DNA of 64,000 bases, taken from NCBI RefSeq assembly GCF_002127325.2, contig NC_035433.2, positions 91,652,033 to 91,716,032 of the forward strand, written 5' to 3'. Of this stretch, positions 63,801 through 64,000 are shown one piece after another (position 1 is the stretch's first letter; each line of letters opens with the position of its first letter). The notes under the pieces are model-generated. The model was given only the letters and a program-made list of their open reading frames with translations. It was not told the DNA's origin and did not search any database. The position numbers were made by a program, and so were the translations under genes. Source of the stretch: Helianthus annuus (taxonomy: Eukaryota > Streptophyta > Magnoliopsida > Asterales > Asteraceae).

Positions 63801-64000
63801 CCTGCACTTTCTCACACATACAAGTGGCTTTGCAACCCATTGGTGATCTCTTTTTCCTTATTGCTACATACCAGGGACTTTTACACATACTTTGAAGGTT
63901 TATACATACTCACTTTTACATGAACTCGCTCAACTTTTTGTTGATTTTTCAAACTACATGTATTTTAGGAAATTAAGGGATCTGGCAAGGTATGCATCTC
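60886..64000 (+). mobile_element. Element E: 5' LTR of a Ty3 element, runs off the window
   Basis: Starts TGTGACAACCCTCACAAATTC at 60886, inside element D's pol remnant. Landmarks shared with the LTR of B appear in the same order: 'GCTTAATGACTGTGC' near 60940, 'CCGGACATTACCCG' near 61460, 'TCGTGATCCCCGAA' near 61509, a C homopolymer near 61640, 'CCTTGTGCTAGTAGTAAG' near 62038, and 'TGAACTCGCTCAACTTTTTGTTG' near 63920. It is therefore a diverged relative of B's LTR, already longer than 3.1 kb. No primer site or coding part is inside the window. Confidence 0.8.

Noticed and set aside
63588..63923. 111-codon plus-strand ORF near the window end
   Set aside because: Lies inside the LTR of element E, has an antisense partner of similar length, and shows no recognisable domain.

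Overview
This is a stretch of plant nuclear genome: one intact, multi-intron plant-specific gene sits beside a large, deeply nested block of transposable elements. The gene is a REDUCED WALL ACETYLATION (RWA) family member, so the source is a land plant. AT-rich introns suggest a eudicot. The retroelement families resemble ones I associate with Asteraceae, but that is recall and not proof. No rRNA, tRNA, CRISPR or bacterial operon is visible.

Region by region. Positions 1-908 hold a broken gag of a Tat/Ogre-like Ty3 element. From 1203 to 1836 there is a Tourist-like MITE with a second, different MITE nested inside it. From 2259 to 8276 lies the RWA gene: 15 coding exons, 540 codons, one GC-AG intron, and a likely extra intron in the 3' UTR. 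Members of one 317-355 bp MITE family lie upstream, inside intron 8 and downstream of the gene. From 9.3 to 13.8 kb the DNA is non-coding: MITEs, including hAT MITEs with clean 8-bp target duplications, and a degenerate tandem, Helitron-like repeat. A complete but broken chromovirus-type Ty3 retrotransposon (element 1, minus strand) fills 13840-26538. It has very long LTRs, and its 3' LTR has lost about 948 bp that include the TATA box. A 3166-bp CACTA element with a perfect CAT target duplication lies at 26918-30083, and a hAT MITE at 31374-31849.

Element A (32162-50226) is a pol-less, Athila-like retroelement with a tRNA-Asp primer site and two small ORFs. Its 3' LTR is split by element B (38130-48939), a chromovirus-type Ty3 element with two 3.04-kb LTRs and a CATTA target duplication. 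From 50.2 to 53.4 kb come a GGTACC-rich hAT MITE, microsatellites and a Mutator-like remnant around a minisatellite of roughly 17 bp. Element C (53426 onward) is a relative of A. It is interrupted by a decayed minus-strand element D (55474-60885), which is in turn interrupted by element E, whose 5' LTR (60886 onward) runs off the window.

Only the RWA gene is likely to have a host function: Golgi acetylation of cell-wall polysaccharides. The most interesting non-gene signal is that three retroelement LTR types (A, C and element 1) carry small arrays of short GC-rich near-palindromes at the same place, within about 300 bp upstream of the LTR TATA box. In A and C the motif recurs through the internal region but avoids the ORFs. 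I made all alignments by eye, so identity levels and exact end points of decayed elements are approximate.
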